Below, piece after piece: positions 11,641-22,959 of a DNA stretch of 64,000 nucleotides. A program made the translations under genes and the position numbers. Each line of letters opens with the position of its first letter. The first letter of the stretch is position 1. The notes under the pieces are model-generated. The model made no database searches. It was not told the DNA's origin and worked only from the letters and a program-made list of their open reading frames with translations. This stretch comes from Acheta domesticus. Taxonomy: Eukaryota > Arthropoda > Insecta > Orthoptera > Gryllidae. Where the stretch lies: positions 177,817,446 through 177,881,445 of the forward strand of contig JAHLJT010000631.1 in NCBI GenBank assembly GCA_031308135.1, read 5' to 3'.

Positions 11641-13375
11641 GTACGTGAGAGAGAACACGTGAGGCACGTCGCTAACGGAGTGATATACGTAGTATAGGGA
11701 AAGTTATGTAATGCTGCGCGAAGAAATGGCCAATTTTCGGCGGGAAAAATTCATTGCCGGGCCGTGAAAACGAAAGAGTGGATAAAACCAATTGCTAAAT
11801 TAAGAAAAAAAATCCCCTAACACGTGGTGTACCCAGAAACCCTCTTTTGTGGGTCCTTTATATCTAAAAACTAATTGAAAGGAAAACGTCCGTCTGTCTG
11901 TCCGTCCGTCTGTGAACACTGCTAGCGCCTAAATCATACGCACGATTTCTTCCAAAATGGATATTCCCCGGTCTATCTGGTTCTAGTCGAAGCTTTGAGA
12001 TTTTGAAAGATTCTTCAAAATTTGGGGGTACTTTACATGAAGCCCCCCGGACATTTTCAAAATTATTTCAAAAACGGCTTCAAATTGTTTCTTTAACCAT
12101 TTAGTAGGGGTAGTGCTAAATGTACCCTATGAGATGACATAAACGACATATTGCTGTATTCTTTTGTTTTTTCAAAAATTGCAAAAATTTAATTTTTTTG
12201 ACTTGTCTCTCACGTCGTTAATATTTACACTAGAGGCGAATTGTTCACATTATTACATTTATGAGTACATGTGCTTTAAATAATGTCAAGTAAAGTTTCT
12301 CGAAAACACAACCGTTTTCTGTGAAAAGTAGCTCAAAATTTTGCATTTCTAGAAACGCTCAAACGCCATTTTCTCATATATGGCTGCAATTTTTTTCTTC
12401 AAACTTTTGTAACGGATAGTGCTAATTACACTCTTTAGTATAGCGTAAAGTTTATTTTGAGTATTTTTTTTTGTTTTTTCAAAAATTATACATATGTAAT
12501 TTTTAAAGGATCTCTCACATCTTTAATATGCACATTACCAGCAATTTGTAAACATTATTATATTTGGGAGTGTAAGTGCTTCAAATAACTTCAAATAAAG
12601 TATTTTGAAAACTCAAAAATTTTCTGGGAAAATGAGCTTCAAATGTCGCATTTTTAGTAGAGCTAAAACGTAATTTTCTTTAAAACGGCACATAATTTTT
12701 AAAACAAAATTGCCATTTAGGGCTAGGTTTTTGTGTTCTTTAATATTCTAAAATTAATATTTTCGTTCTACCAATAGGAAACCGAAAAATTAAGAAAATG
12801 ACGAAAAAATGGGTATACTTTAGGGGTGATAGATCGCAGCTGGCAAGAAAGAGTATGTGGCAATTCGTAATAGCTAGCGAAGACCCAAGGAAATAGAAAA
12901 CTAATACGGGGAAGTCTGTGCCATTCTGTAGCACCACTTTTTCGTGATCAGCACCCGTCAATGAATTTTTTCGTGCAGTATTACAAAAAAAAAAAACAAC
13001 CGAAATTTCGCCATTTTTTTCGCGCAGCATTACATAACTTTCCCTATACTAAGTATATCACTCCGTGTATACGTACGTATACGGGAAAGTAAAAACGGCT
13101 CCAAATTTTTCAAAGAAAATTACTATTTAGGACGAGGTTTTAATGTTCTTTAATATTTTAAAACTAATATTTCCGTTCTACCATTAGGAAAACGAAAAAT
13201 TAAGAAAACGTTAAAAAAAGGACTTTGAGCGGCGATAGGCACGAGTATGTGGCAAGTCCGAATAGCTAGCCGAGACGAAAATAAATATAAAGCTAATACG
13301 GGAAAGTCTGTGCCATTCTGTAGCACCACTATTACTCCGTATACGTACGTATACGGGAAAGTAAAAATGTCAAAT
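11640..13375. mobile_element. Long-inverted-repeat element family 3, copy A (composite)
   Basis: The end at 11676-11781 (cggagtgatata...gggaaagttatgtaatgctg) is repeated inverted at 12935-13065, giving arms of about 105-130 bp. The interior holds diverged ~300-bp modules (acggct-caaatttt..., tagtgctaa, ttttcaaaaatt) and a short (GTCY) run. A second copy of the right end follows at 13080-13373, ending in tacgtatacgggaaagtaaa. No transposase frame is visible, so it is non-autonomous. Confidence 0.65.
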
Positions 13376-13444
13376 GTTGAATTTCACATTTTGGCGAAAA
13401 TTCAACGAATGATTACACAGTAAATGTGCATTTCCCATACTTAC

Positions 13445-13645
13445 ACAACTCTTCTGAATCATCCCCATCAGTATCGAAGAGTTGCTCTCGATAATTTATT
13501 GGTTTTCTTTTTCGCAGGGATGAACGTCTTATATTTTCTTCACACGTCTGTGCCCCAGCTTCCACGTCAATGTCGTCAACGGTATACACAGGTTCTAATT
13601 TGCTATTAGACGAGCGATTGGATTTCCGCACTGGGGTATTTGTGG
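13445..13645 (-). CDS. Prdm9-like: PRDM9-like gene, SSXRD-like exon
   Basis: The exon is bounded by TTTTACAG and T|GTAAGTATG. It encodes 66 complete codons plus one base at its 3' end, beginning TNTPVRKSNRSSN and ending RRSSLRKRKPINYREQLF followed by an acidic run DTDGDDSEEL. The SLRxRKxxxYxE core followed by acidic residues directly before the zinc knuckle corresponds to the SSXRD region of vertebrate PRDM9, which is linked there to repression and nuclear localisation. Phase agrees with both neighbours: two bases CC complete GCC with the G of exon 14681-14796, and the trailing T joins CG of exon 8648-8928. Composition is less GC-rich than the SET exons. The SSXRD assignment is by motif and position, not by a profile search. 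Confidence 0.75.
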
Positions 13646-14680
13646 CTGTAAAATATAATAAGCTTCTGTTAATGTTACTGCAAATTTGAGATAATATGTC
13701 TGGAAAACGAGCAAGAAGAAAATTTTGTATTTAAAGGGCTCTTGTCCTTTCGTTCATTCTGTTGAATACATATCTAAGATAAATAAAAATATAGTGTTTT
13801 CAAACTTAATAAACAGGAAAACCTGTTGTAATTGCTATTTAATGTATGTGCCCGTACCCATAACATGCATTTTTTCGTGGTCTCGCTTTTCATAGAGACG
13901 CGCGTTAAGAGTCACAGTTTTAAAGCAGTCACTTGGACTTGAGGTCAGTAATCAGGCCCATTTCTTGGATTAACTTGTATTACACAGTAACAGCTTTCTC
14001 AATTTTTTTATTGTTAGCCTTAGGTGACAATTAAGGATGTTGAAATTCTATGGAGATTATTGTTCATTTAGTATCTTCCTGCGAGATGATTCATTTTCTG
14101 ATTACCTACCACAGAGAAACATTTTCCATTTTAACTAACGATTGGTGATTTTTATGTGTACGCTGTAGTTTCCCCTATAGCTTGGTATCAAATCTGAAGT
14201 AGGAAAGAACAGAAGCAAAAAATAATGTGAATACGTCGCGAATCAGTTTCCAGTATTTTGTAATTTAAGTGTAAATAAGAAGGTGCAAGTGTAAAGGAAT
14301 GATCAATATTTAAAATCCAATTAATAGATAAAATGCGCGTATTCAAATTCTAGTGCTGGTGAAAACGTGAACACATTGAGATCCTTCCCCATACGCCAAA
14401 TATAGTTTTTAATTTTTTTTGCTTTAAATACAGAATACTTAAGAATGTGTGTAAGCAACGTAAACATCAAAATTGGACCAAAAGAGCCCTTTGTATACTT
14501 CAATAACCTCAATTAGGCAGTCATATATAACGGGTATTCTCTGGAACCAATAATGGCAGTGTAGGACACGACTCACTGTACGAAGTATTAAATAACTTTA
14601 TTTCAACTAAAAGTAAATTTTTATTTTTGATTTTTTCAAGGCTAACTATATTTTATCTTAGGAATACTAACCTGCCTTAC

Positions 14681-14796
14681 CTTTCTTAGAACCACTTTTC
14701 CCATCAGAGCACTCGCTGTCTTTTAGGATTTCCTGTTGCACCTGCTCCTCAACGCATACAATGATCTTAGCAAAGACTTCTCTGATTTGCCTACAC
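14681..14796 (-). CDS. Prdm9-like: PRDM9-like gene, N-terminal exon of unknown function
   Basis: This is a 116-nt exon with acceptor GGCTTTTCAG and donor AAAG|GTAAGG. It encodes CRQIREVFAKIIVCVEEQ, then QQEILKDSECSDGKSGSKK. The first part is probably helical; the C-terminal part is acidic and basic low-complexity and leads into the SSXRD-like exon. One incoming and one outgoing base fit both neighbours' phases. I do not recognise a domain. It occupies the place where vertebrate PRDM9 has the region between KRAB and SSXRD, but it shows no KRAB consensus. Confidence 0.68.
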
Positions 14797-15369
14797 CTGA
14801 AAAGCCGAAACAAATTCTTACATACACCAGTTTTCGAATAAAAGAAATTTAAAGAATAATTTATGGATTCTTAATTATACTCGAATATCCACATCTTGCA
14901 ACGTACTCTCAGAAATGGTGAAATTGAATTTTATCCGCCTCCCGTTCAATTTGTTTCAATTAAATGAATATTTACATAAGTAGCACTTAAAGATCATTTC
15001 AAGTATAATTTTGTTTCAATGTGCTGACACAAATTCATTTTTTTCACAAGATATCACTCAATTTTGAGTCTTATCAAAAACCAAAGTGAACGACAATCGT
15101 CCTTTAAAATATTCTTCAAAACACCTCAGCTCAGAGGAGAAGCTCTGAAGTCTATTGACTTTTGAAAGACAAATCTAACGGTGAAAGTAGTTGCAGGATT
15201 TGTGCAGTTGATGAGATTGCATGGTTAAACGGAAGCATATTTTTGTGGTCACACGATCATTTAAACGACCCTCGACAGAAAGAGAGTCTCTTTCTGTGTC
15301 TGCAGGGCCGGGAACAGTGTTGCCAGACGTACCAGGATCCTGGAATTTTTACCTGAATTTTAATGAAGA

Positions 15370-15402
15370 TGCCATGTACCAGGATGAAGTCATCCTGGTA
15401 CA
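15370..15402. repeat. 26-bp perfect inverted repeat
   Basis: gtaccaggatga and tcatcctggtac are exact reverse complements separated by two bases. The word taccaggat recurs nearby at about 15330 and 15755, suggesting fragments of a small transposon. Confidence 0.5.
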
Positions 15403-15900
15403 CTTAAATACCGGTGTAAGTTTACAGTAATTGATGATGTACGATTCGTACATTTTTTATTCAATAATTTAACACAAATGCTAATATTACAAATAACTGT
15501 GATATTGGTGCCGTAAAACATTAAGCGTGACATCGGATGGTATTTTTCCAGCACATACTATAGGAGTAAAAGGATATAACGTCTTAATCTTCCATTTATG
15601 GTGGAATGACTTTTTCTTTCCACCATGCTTCCATTCAGTTTATTGTAATAAAATGACTCGATATCGAGTTAAATTTAACGAACGTTAAAAACATAATATT
15701 ATAATATGCACAAATTTAGAATCGATTGTCTTTGGTACCAGGCAGTTTAGTGGAAGTACCAGGATTTTTGATAGTTGGTACTGGGTTACACATTTAATCA
15801 TCTGGCAACGCGGGCCTGGAGTCTCTGCCGTCAGCAGAGCGAGCGGGCCAGAGGCGGTCGTCGCGGATCAACAAATGCCAACACCGAAGGCACCGCCCTT

Positions 15901-16139
15901 AAGGTGGTTCCACACATTCGGCATTCGCTGAGCCGCGAGCTACTGCTCGCCCGATCCCGACCAGCTGATGTGTTCGGAGAAGGTTCGCTCCCTTCGATGT
16001 GTCCAAAAGACCGACACGCGGTGGGTAAGGCGAGCGCCGAATGTTCGTCAGTCGGCAAATAGCAATCCATCCACACTACTCGGGATTCGGCGAGCGGTTG
16101 CTTGCTGTTCGCCGAATAGCGAATGTGTGGAGCCGCCTT
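15901..16139. mobile_element. MITE with GGYGGYTCCACACATTCG ends
   Basis: The left end aaggtggttccacacattcg and the right end, read inverted (aaggcggctccacacattcg), match closely over the tips. Inner arms rich in gctcgcc/ggcgagc also pair. The length is about 239 bp with no coding capacity. It interrupts a GC-rich exon-like stretch. A target duplication could not be resolved. Confidence 0.7.
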
Positions 16140-16214
16140 TACGCTTCCGCCACAGACGCCACCGCGCTGGCCAGCGAGCCCTCGCTCAGGCGGATGCAAA
16201 GGTCGGGGCTGCAG
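16139..16214 (-). pseudogene. Candidate exon interrupted by a MITE
   Basis: After a good minus-strand acceptor (TTTACGTTCTCAG) a GC3-rich reading frame begins: CSPDLCIRLSEGSLASAVAS, then VAEA. It runs straight into the inverted-repeat element at 15901-16139, and GC-rich sequence resumes on the far side. The incoming phase (one base) would match the outgoing phase of exon 17788-17928, so it may be a lost or alternative exon of the PRDM9-like gene. No donor can be defined. It could also be chance open sequence. Confidence 0.3.
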
Positions 16215-17787
16215 CTGAGAACGTAAAGGTGTTCTAGGGAGATTGATGGTACCGAGCAGCGGGTGGTGAAAGTTGAAGTATATAGTTTTGACAAGCTGTG
16301 CGACGAAATTAGTATTTCTCTGGTAAAACTAAGGTACAACCCTCTTTAGCGAATATATACCCGATATATGCAAGTAATGTAGTCTATGGTTCATTTCCCG
16401 TAGGCACGAAAAGTTGTCTACATTTGTTGGTACGATTCTGTGTTGTAGCTGGTATAAATAAAACTTTTATACCGAGTTGTGATAGTCCTAATTTGATCAC
16501 ATTTGCAATTTTAAAAATATTGATACACATTTTAGAAGCGTGTGCTTTAATATATGGTTTACTTAATAGCTACTTTGTTATTTTGTTACCGATTTATCAT
16601 TTTGTGCAAAGGCAATAACTGATTACTAATTTGAACAGTGCACGAGTTGGGCAGGACGTCATATTTAGCATCTCCCGTAAAATTATTCTGCAAAACCCAG
16701 GTGTCTTACATGTTTCCATATTCAATGATCTTCCTTTGTGTCTTGACGACTTGCGTTGAAAATTGTAATTCCACAAGTATATTCCGTGAAATGAAGAGCT
16801 CATAATCTGTCGCTAGTGAAGAAAAATTAACTCGCACAAAAATGGTATCTACTTATCTTAGTAGATACACCCCAGAAAATGACAATAGAATATTAACTCA
16901 CAGAGGGACATTCTACGTTCCCTACTGTACACTGCACATATCGTAGGGTACATTTTCATGTTATCATGCTAATTACTCCAGACACAGCTCTGAATTAAAC
17001 ATTGATTTTTCATTTATACATCGAAAACAGTGTAACGTTGAGAAAAGTTCAACATTCAAAATGAAAGCTGAGAAATTTGCCTATGAGATATTTCACTACG
17101 TTTTTCTCGTTTCCAATAGATTTCGTATTATTTGCAAAGGAAAATTGAGAATTTAAAAAAAAGGTAAATTGCTTTAAGTTGTTCGTTAAAGGTCGTCTTG
17201 CAGAATATTAACTCATTTGTTTTACATAATTGTAGTATTATCCTAGCACAAGTTGTAGAGAATTAAGAAATGACTTAGAGAACGAGTTATTATTACGGAA
17301 TGACGAGTAATTTTTTTTATTTAAACGATAAAAAGAATTTGTAATGTTAGGACAGTTTCAAATCTTGTTTTGCATGCATTGATCACAAAAACCTCCTCGG
17401 TTTTTCACCAAGCACAAAATCTATCTGTTAGATTCCAGGAATATGACATTCGTCGTCGAGTGTTATTATATAAATAAAGTAAAATTAAATAACAGAAATA
17501 TAAGAAAAGAAGAATATCCCATTAGTCTTATTTTGTAGAATCTTAAGAAGTAGGTCTGATCATTTTTGTTAAAAAATATACCACGGACTAAATGCAAATA
17601 TTGTCTCTTGTCGCTTTGGCAACAAATCTCACAACAAATTTCGGTTTTATCCCACTATATATCAGAAAAAATTATCTTTTTGCATCAAGTAAAGTATGGC
17701 ATCTGCTTCTACTCCCGCGTCAATCCAAATGTGTGTCCAGTTCATATAAGCCGTTTTGGCGAACGTGAGCAATTATGGAGCACTCAC

Positions 17788-17928
17788 CTCTCCAAGGGCT
17801 CCTCGCTGAAGCCGTAGAAGGGCCCCGTGGCGTCGAAAGGGTCCACGCCGAAGAAGCCCGGCCGGGCCTCTGGCACCTCATTCTTAGGCGGCTGCGAATG
17901 CACCAAAGCAAGCTCAACATGGCACTTG
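17788..17928 (-). CDS. Prdm9-like: PRDM9-like gene, most upstream confident exon
   Basis: The exon has an excellent donor (GAGAG|GTGAGTGC). It encodes KCHVELALVHSQPPKNEV followed by a Gly/Phe/Pro-rich stretch containing GFFGVDPFD and GPFYGFSEEPLE. An alternative acceptor (ATTCGCAG) would start it at 17891. The outgoing two bases AG complete Arg with the first G of exon 14681-14796, giving an uninterrupted frame into the SSXRD and SET exons. No known domain is recognised. Third codon positions are strongly GC, like the other exons of this gene. Its membership in the gene is inferred from phase and order. Confidence 0.6.
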
Positions 17929-18671
17929 CTGCATTGTTTTAAATTTTAAAATAAATGCAAAGCTCTGAATAATTTTCTGCATATCAAACTAGATTTTTCT
18001 GCCCCTCGAATGTCCCATGCACTTGTATTACTTTACCAGAATAAAAATATGGAATATTTTATGTGCCCGTTATGAAAACGTGTGGATATTTGGACGTACT
18101 GTACATTAATTCGTAATGAAGCAGTAACTGAGTTCTAGTAGTAACTGAATTTGCCGTAATGTCAAACATTGGAATGTTTTTTTAAAGAAAGGAAACTTAT
18201 TTGGAAGACGTCTAGGTGAATAGTTCATGTTGATTCCATTTTTTTCCATGCAGTCTTTTTACAGCCAAGGAACGGCTGAAGTAACAGATAAACGGGCGAG
18301 ACAGTTGTGTCGCCCCTAGGGTCAAACGGCTCCCTCAAAGTATGACACGGAAAGTTCTGAATAACTAGAAAATCCAGGAGAGCAGAAAAAAAATTGAGTA
18401 TGACACAGAGATTTAAAAGATCTTTCGCAAAAAATGCATTTCTAAAAACTAGCCCTTTTAAATCATTGTTTAAATAGTGAAAATAACTACACTGGCACCC
18501 AACTATCAGTGTGTTCAATACCACGTGCTGTGAGATGAATAAACTTTGAAGAACATGAAACAGAATATCCAAAAAGTTCTCGTTGTGTAGATTACGGCGT
18601 AGAAAACATTCGTCGTGTTCCTTTTGGTAGACTAAACTTTTAGGTGATGTGGATATTGCAGTGGCCCTCAC

Positions 18672-18891
18672 CTCGATGGCACGTGGTGGCGAAGGGCTCG
18701 GCGCGGTGGACGGGGGAGGAGGCGGCGGGCAGCGGGGGCGGCGGCCGTGGCCCCGTCCCCGGTTCCGATCCCGGCCGCGCCAGGAGGAGCTTGGGCGGCT
18801 GCGTGCACAGGAGGCCGTGGAGGCACGGGGCCTGGCATGCCCGCGCGATGGTGCGGCCTTGATGCTGAGACTCGGCCTTGGCGCCCGCCCT
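18672..18891 (-). CDS. Candidate further upstream exon (GC-rich, Pro/Ala-rich)
   Basis: This is a 220-nt GC-rich block bounded on the minus strand by GTGTTGCAG and GAG|GTGAGGGCC. All three frames are open. The frame with the highest GC at third positions reads RAGAKAESQHQGRT, then a Cys-containing segment (ACQAPCLHGLLC) and a Pro-rich tail. That frame leaves one base at the donor, which does not join directly to exon 17788-17928, so either another exon lies between them or a different frame is used. It could be the 5' part of the PRDM9-like gene or an unrelated exon. No domain is recognised. Confidence 0.35.
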
Positions 18892-18917
18892 CTGCAACAC
18901 CACGAGCACTTCAGCGA

Positions 18918-19146
18918 GTAGTGTCAAGGTCTTGTACTGGTGGCAGTGGCACGCTCCGTAGCACCGTGCAATGCCACGAGCTCCTCTGCGCCACTAGCGT
19001 CGGGAGAGGGAACTATTAGGAACCCCGCCGTTTTACAATTGGGATGGCGTTGCCTCTGGTGGCGGGATAATGAAATGCGTGGAGGGGCGATTTCGTTGTG
19101 ACACTCGTGCCACGGACTCCCGCTCGTGGCATCGACCTTGACAAAA
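18918..19146 (+). repeat. Dispersed repeat family 2, copy b
   Basis: Copy of the repeat at 8379-8612 in the same orientation, starting about 27 bp above the acceptor of candidate exon 18672-18891. Similarity ends near the word acaaaactgg. Confidence 0.65.
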
Positions 19147-19149
19147 CTG

Positions 19150-22100
19150 GCTTCAGCTCACAGGGCAGGAGCGCACTTGCAATTCGGTGGACTGTGTCCA
19201 CTGCTGACGACAGCTCGTATCTGCACACTTCTGAAATTTCTCCATATGTTGAGGGAATGCTATGGTATTGTTGACGTAATTAAAAGATGAAATAATGAAA
19301 ACCATCTCTGTCAACTTAATAGTAGTAAAAATTAAGTTGAAGGAGACGACTTTCATTATTTCATGACTCTCCATCTATCAGTTAAACGGCATCGCTGAAC
19401 TATGGGTGTTGCAATCTACCGAATTCTTGTAAGCTGATTGCTTCAGAGTAAGTCAAAACTGCAGAAAGTGGGGAGAGATTTATCAGACACTTTTACATTC
19501 TGACGGCATTATTGTGTTCTTTACGACGGGACAATAACAATTCTCTTTGTTTTCCGTTTTAGCCGGTCGCTTAAGGGAAATGCTGAGACGTTATTTATTT
19601 TCGCATTTGTGAGCCCAAGGGCAAGACATCTGTACGTTGTTTTATTTTATTTACTGAATTTATATTTGAATAACGCTTTATTATTCAGTTTTTATAAATT
19701 TATGTATTACGCGGTTAGGCGAAAGAGTGGGCCTGATGGCTCGAGTCTCGCCACATAAATAATGTCACTATATTAATCAATTACTACTAGTAATTGATAG
19801 AAGCATATTACACCTGCTAAAAGTTTTAGGAAATTTCCTCTACAATTTTCTTTGATTATGCAGCCTGATTATGATTATGAAAAACCCTACGGGATTTTTA
19901 TTTCTTCCAAAGTACTCTCCTTTCCTTTACGACACATACAAGTATCTTCTTATACATACACGGACCGCGTGTCGAGTATTTACTTACCACCTTGTTTGTA
20001 AGGCTACTTACTTGAATTATAAATTTTCCACGAATCAGGCGAGTGGGAACCAAAACCATTACTATTGCCTGTGATGTCGAATACTTTTTTTACTTCAAAT
20101 TTTCATATACTTTCAATGTTTCTATCCGATTTTCCGTGCGCTTAGTTATTAACTTGCCGGTACACTTAATTGAAATAAAATATAAATTGTAATAAGTTAA
20201 TTACTGTAGTAATTACATCTGTTAAAAATGTCCAAGCGTTCGAATATTTTTACGCTCTCTGAACTTTTCCCTATGATCGATACTTTTACGCTCTCTGAAT
20301 ATTTTCCAACTCGCACTTTGCATCTATAGGCTCCCAACAAAGCGAACTGTAGATAACACTACGTTCTTAGAAAGTCTAGAGATAACTCTAAACTCTAGAA
20401 TACAAAGTAAAATCAGTCTTTCGCATTCATTGTTGTAAGTAGTTACTTTAACATTGATTTTACCGTCAAATCTTAAAAAAAAGACAATTTCATAATTTAA
20501 TTAATTAAAGTTTAGATATTACTAGACCCCGGCGTGCAAAGACAGTTTCAAAGAATAGAAATACAATACAAGTTTACTTTTAACTCTGAGGGGGTGGCGC
20601 GTATTTGAGAAACATAAGAGTGTTAGGAAGTTATTTCTGACCTCTGCGAATGCTACTACACACATTGTCATTTTTAGCAACCAATAAGTAAGAAATCATT
20701 ATTTTAAATAAAAATCAGTTCTATTGTATTCATTAAAACCATGCATTTTATAAGAAGAGAATCTCTTACATGTATGCAACCTCTAAATATTGGAAAAGAA
20801 AATTAAAAGGGATACAAATGACATGAATCGAAAACCTTTTATTCAATAATTGGTTTTTGATGTATAGAATAAAGCTTGAATTACATTTCTTGTGAAAGAA
20901 CAAATCAGAATGTTTTCTATTAATAAACAAAAAAGTCTATTAAAATTCAGTCTAGCAATCAGTACAACTTAGATTCAAATTTAAAAAAATCTTTTTACAT
21001 TAGACATAATTACAAATAGGTTTTTTCACCGAATATACCGAAAAAAACTGAAAATGGTCACAGACATATCACCCGATCACAGAATTACTTTAAATCAAAG
21101 TACCAGCAAACTTTCTGCTGTGAAAATGCAAAAAATGTTTGGAAACAAACTGGAATATTAGTATATCTTTGTGGAAATCTCTTACACCGCATTACAAAGT
21201 ATTGACTAAAATGACACATTACAAACCTTTTGGGAAGGTCACTAGTCTGTAGAAAATCCGATTCTTGGACGCACTTGTTTTCCATTTTCTACGTACAAAG
21301 GAACTAACACAATACGCTTCTCGCTTTACACGACAACAAGAAATTGTCTCGTGCAACACTGTCAACTTGTCCGACCTAGCTCTTCTCTGTGCAAGGTTGC
21401 CATTGGCAGGATTTGATATTGAAACTTTCAGGTGATTGGAGCACTAGCGAGCGTACTGCACATAAAAAAATAAGTCTATTAATCTTCATGCTTCAAGCAT
21501 TACGCAATAGATTGAAGCTTTAAAATGTATATTAATCTTATTGAAGTTTTATGATCAATAAAATGAGAAATGTTATGAGCGACGTTATTCACCACCTGTG
21601 CACATTTATGAATTTACCCTCGTACAAACCAACCAACCCACATTCTACCATTTTCATCTTCTAGTTTTTTTTAAAGAATAATGCTTAAAGCTTTACATGC
21701 ATACAATAACAGCGCGTAAGACTTCTTGCGCTCTTACCCAATAAGCAATTTCGAGAATCGCTGTTTTTCACTGAGATATATTATTAGTTTTCTTCTCACG
21801 TTGCTTGTACAGGGATAAATAGTCGCAAATATAGCGAACTGCACATTGCTCTTTGTGTTCAAATCAGAATAGCCCAGTCAAATGAGATAAATAAATAGTG
21901 ATCGACTGAAATAAATCCTAGTTTTGAAATTTTGTTCCTAGATACCAACAACATATCATATTAATATTCCTGAAGTATGTGAGGCTGATCCGGGAGTGGA
22001 GAGCAAAATAAGTTGTTAGGCATTCCGTAACTATCAACTCTATCGAAAGTTATATTATCTCCAAAATGAAGAGTAGATATTAACTTAAGTTATGGACTTC

Positions 22101-22950
22101 GAAAGTTCTGGTATTTACTTAGGAGAATCCCTTTCTTTTAGGTTTTTCCTTTGTAACCATGGGGGTTTTTTTCAATGCACGAAAGTAATTTAATTTTTGT
22201 TCAAAATTTATCAACATTCTGCATCTCCCTACTTTGAGCAAGAAACACGGATATTTCATACCATGTCAAATATTTATATAGCCGTCTCGTGAGCATCCGA
22301 AATTTCCTCGGATTTGAAAAATCTCGGATAATATATAGTTCATTTGGTAAAGGACCGTGGGCAAACATTTTGCTAAAATATTATGTCCTCTGTAAAATAC
22401 AAAATGCAAAAATCAGTAAAAAATTAATAAACACGTTTACTGGAGTTAGAGAGACGTCCTAAAATATTTATAAAAGAAACGACAAACGGCACACTCAGTG
22501 GTTGCCAAAGGACTACAATGATCAGACAGAGGAAATTCATGCAATTGCATTTATTTCCTGATTACGCATATCAAAAGAAAACGCATAACTTTATGCCTAT
22601 CACAAAACTAAAACAAATATAGTCCACTTTTATTTTGAATAATTGCATATTTCTAGAATTTTTTTCCTTAACTGCGTATTTTAATGTTTGCGGCATTTTT
22701 AAGTGCGTACATTGCAGTTTTTTGTGTAGAAGTGGGTCGAAGTTAGACATTTTAGTGTTTTTCTCTTTCGAAAGAAAACTGAATTAAGCCATGCCAATGC
22801 TACAGTACCAATACAATATTTCCAATAGTCCTCTGATAAGATTGTTTGCGCTAGAATCAATTTACTTCCTGTAACTTTACTCGTACGCGTGAAATTAGGG
22901 TTCTCTAGCTAGCTATTCATTAGCTAGCTATTCATTAGCTTAATATTTTT
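19150..22950. other. AT-rich sequence, no gene seen
   Basis: I see only short frames without recognisable motifs, splice-bounded GC islands or transposon proteins. If the PRDM9-like gene extends further upstream, its 5' exons were not detected here. Confidence 0.5.
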
Positions 22951-22959
22951 TTACTTTCC

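Noticed and set aside
14900..19150. KRAB domain expected upstream of the SSXRD-like exon
   Set aside because: No reading frame with the KRAB consensus was found by eye; it may be absent or lie beyond the recognised exons.
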